Part shown: positions 37,862 to 37,891 of the stretch, in pieces
How the letters are laid out: every line of letters starts with the position of its first letter
Position numbering within the stretch: the first letter of the stretch is position 1
Source: Minisyncoccota bacterium
Lineage (GTDB): Bacteria > Patescibacteriota > Minisyncoccia > JAHIHE01 > JAGLIN01
Assembly: GCA_023142995.1 (NCBI GenBank)
Contig: JAGLIM010000066.1
Location: 1 to 37,891 of the forward strand
Direction: 5' to 3'
DNA length: 37,891 bases
Notes under the pieces: model-generated
Seen by the model: only the letters and a program-made list of their open reading frames with translations
What the model was told of the DNA's origin: nothing
The model's database searches: none
Translations under genes and position numbers: made by a program

Positions 37862-37891
37862 TGGCAGGAACTGGTTTGCCTGTCCGCCTTG
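37862..37891. repeat. Partial R3 palindrome at the window edge
   Basis: GCAGGAACTGGTTTG is the opening of an R3-type unit, cut off by the end of the window. Confidence 0.5.

Noticed and set aside
1-37891. Alternative genetic code (TGA recoded), as in some CPR lineages
   Set aside because: All recognised conserved genes read through at normal family length under the standard code, with no conserved protein interrupted at TGA.

Overview
The window is AT-rich bacterial DNA with small, tightly spaced genes and few Shine-Dalgarno sites. It has a eukaryote/archaeal-type IleRS (HYGH, KMSKR), RecO, ScpA/ScpB, SmpB with tmRNA, and the infC-rpmI-rplT operon. Glycan-assembly genes and two AbiE toxin-antitoxin pairs complete the picture. 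This combination suggests a Patescibacteria (CPR; Parcubacteria-like) genome. The lineage is inferred from gene style, because the window has no rRNA. The standard code works throughout.

Layout. 0-8.4 kb: recO, a very large ileS and a glycosyltransferase on the minus strand, then smpB on the plus strand. 8.4-10.3 kb: tmRNA (ssrA) and infC-rpmI-rplT on the plus strand. 10.7-15 kb, minus strand: YbaK-like deacylase, scpA, scpB, a D,D-carboxypeptidase and a small membrane protein. 15.1-15.5 kb: a promoter- and terminator-bounded, highly structured RNA of about 350 nt that I cannot assign. 16-18.3 kb: a secreted subtilase with two PKD domains. 18.6-26.4 kb: two AbiE type IV toxin-antitoxin pairs, a secreted beta-domain protein, a multi-pass membrane protein and a coiled-coil membrane protein. 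26.4-29 kb: a small RNA candidate, a DUF3800 protein, a decayed gene and a DUF4143-type ATPase. 29.1-37.5 kb, minus strand: a surface-glycan cluster with two GT4 enzymes, a pyruvyltransferase-family protein, a GT-C-like membrane protein and a membrane-anchored carbohydrate-binding-like protein.

Two themes stand out. First, IleRS is 1416 aa because it carries two complete enzyme domains: a Nudix hydrolase in the editing-domain region and a histidine phosphatase between the two halves of a zinc ribbon. Second, the DNA is saturated with short palindromic repeats of at least eight families. They fill most intergenic gaps and also sit in frame inside coding sequences: about five in ileS, two each in the 584-aa and 834-aa membrane proteins, and one in the 244-aa membrane protein. 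One family, with arms TTCGACCTTGTGGAGAA and TTCTCCACAAGGTCGAA, occurs about twelve times as full or half copies. The 31.8-37.5 kb glycan block appears free of these repeats and is even more AT-rich, which suggests more recent arrival.

Regulation. Several promoters share TTGACA-like -35 boxes, 17-nt spacers and extended -10 boxes of the form TATGC-TANNNT. They drive three candidate small RNAs, the subtilase, the DUF4143 ATPase, the small membrane protein and probably smpB, which may be leaderless. infC appears to start at a non-AUG codon downstream of a perfect 18-bp hairpin.
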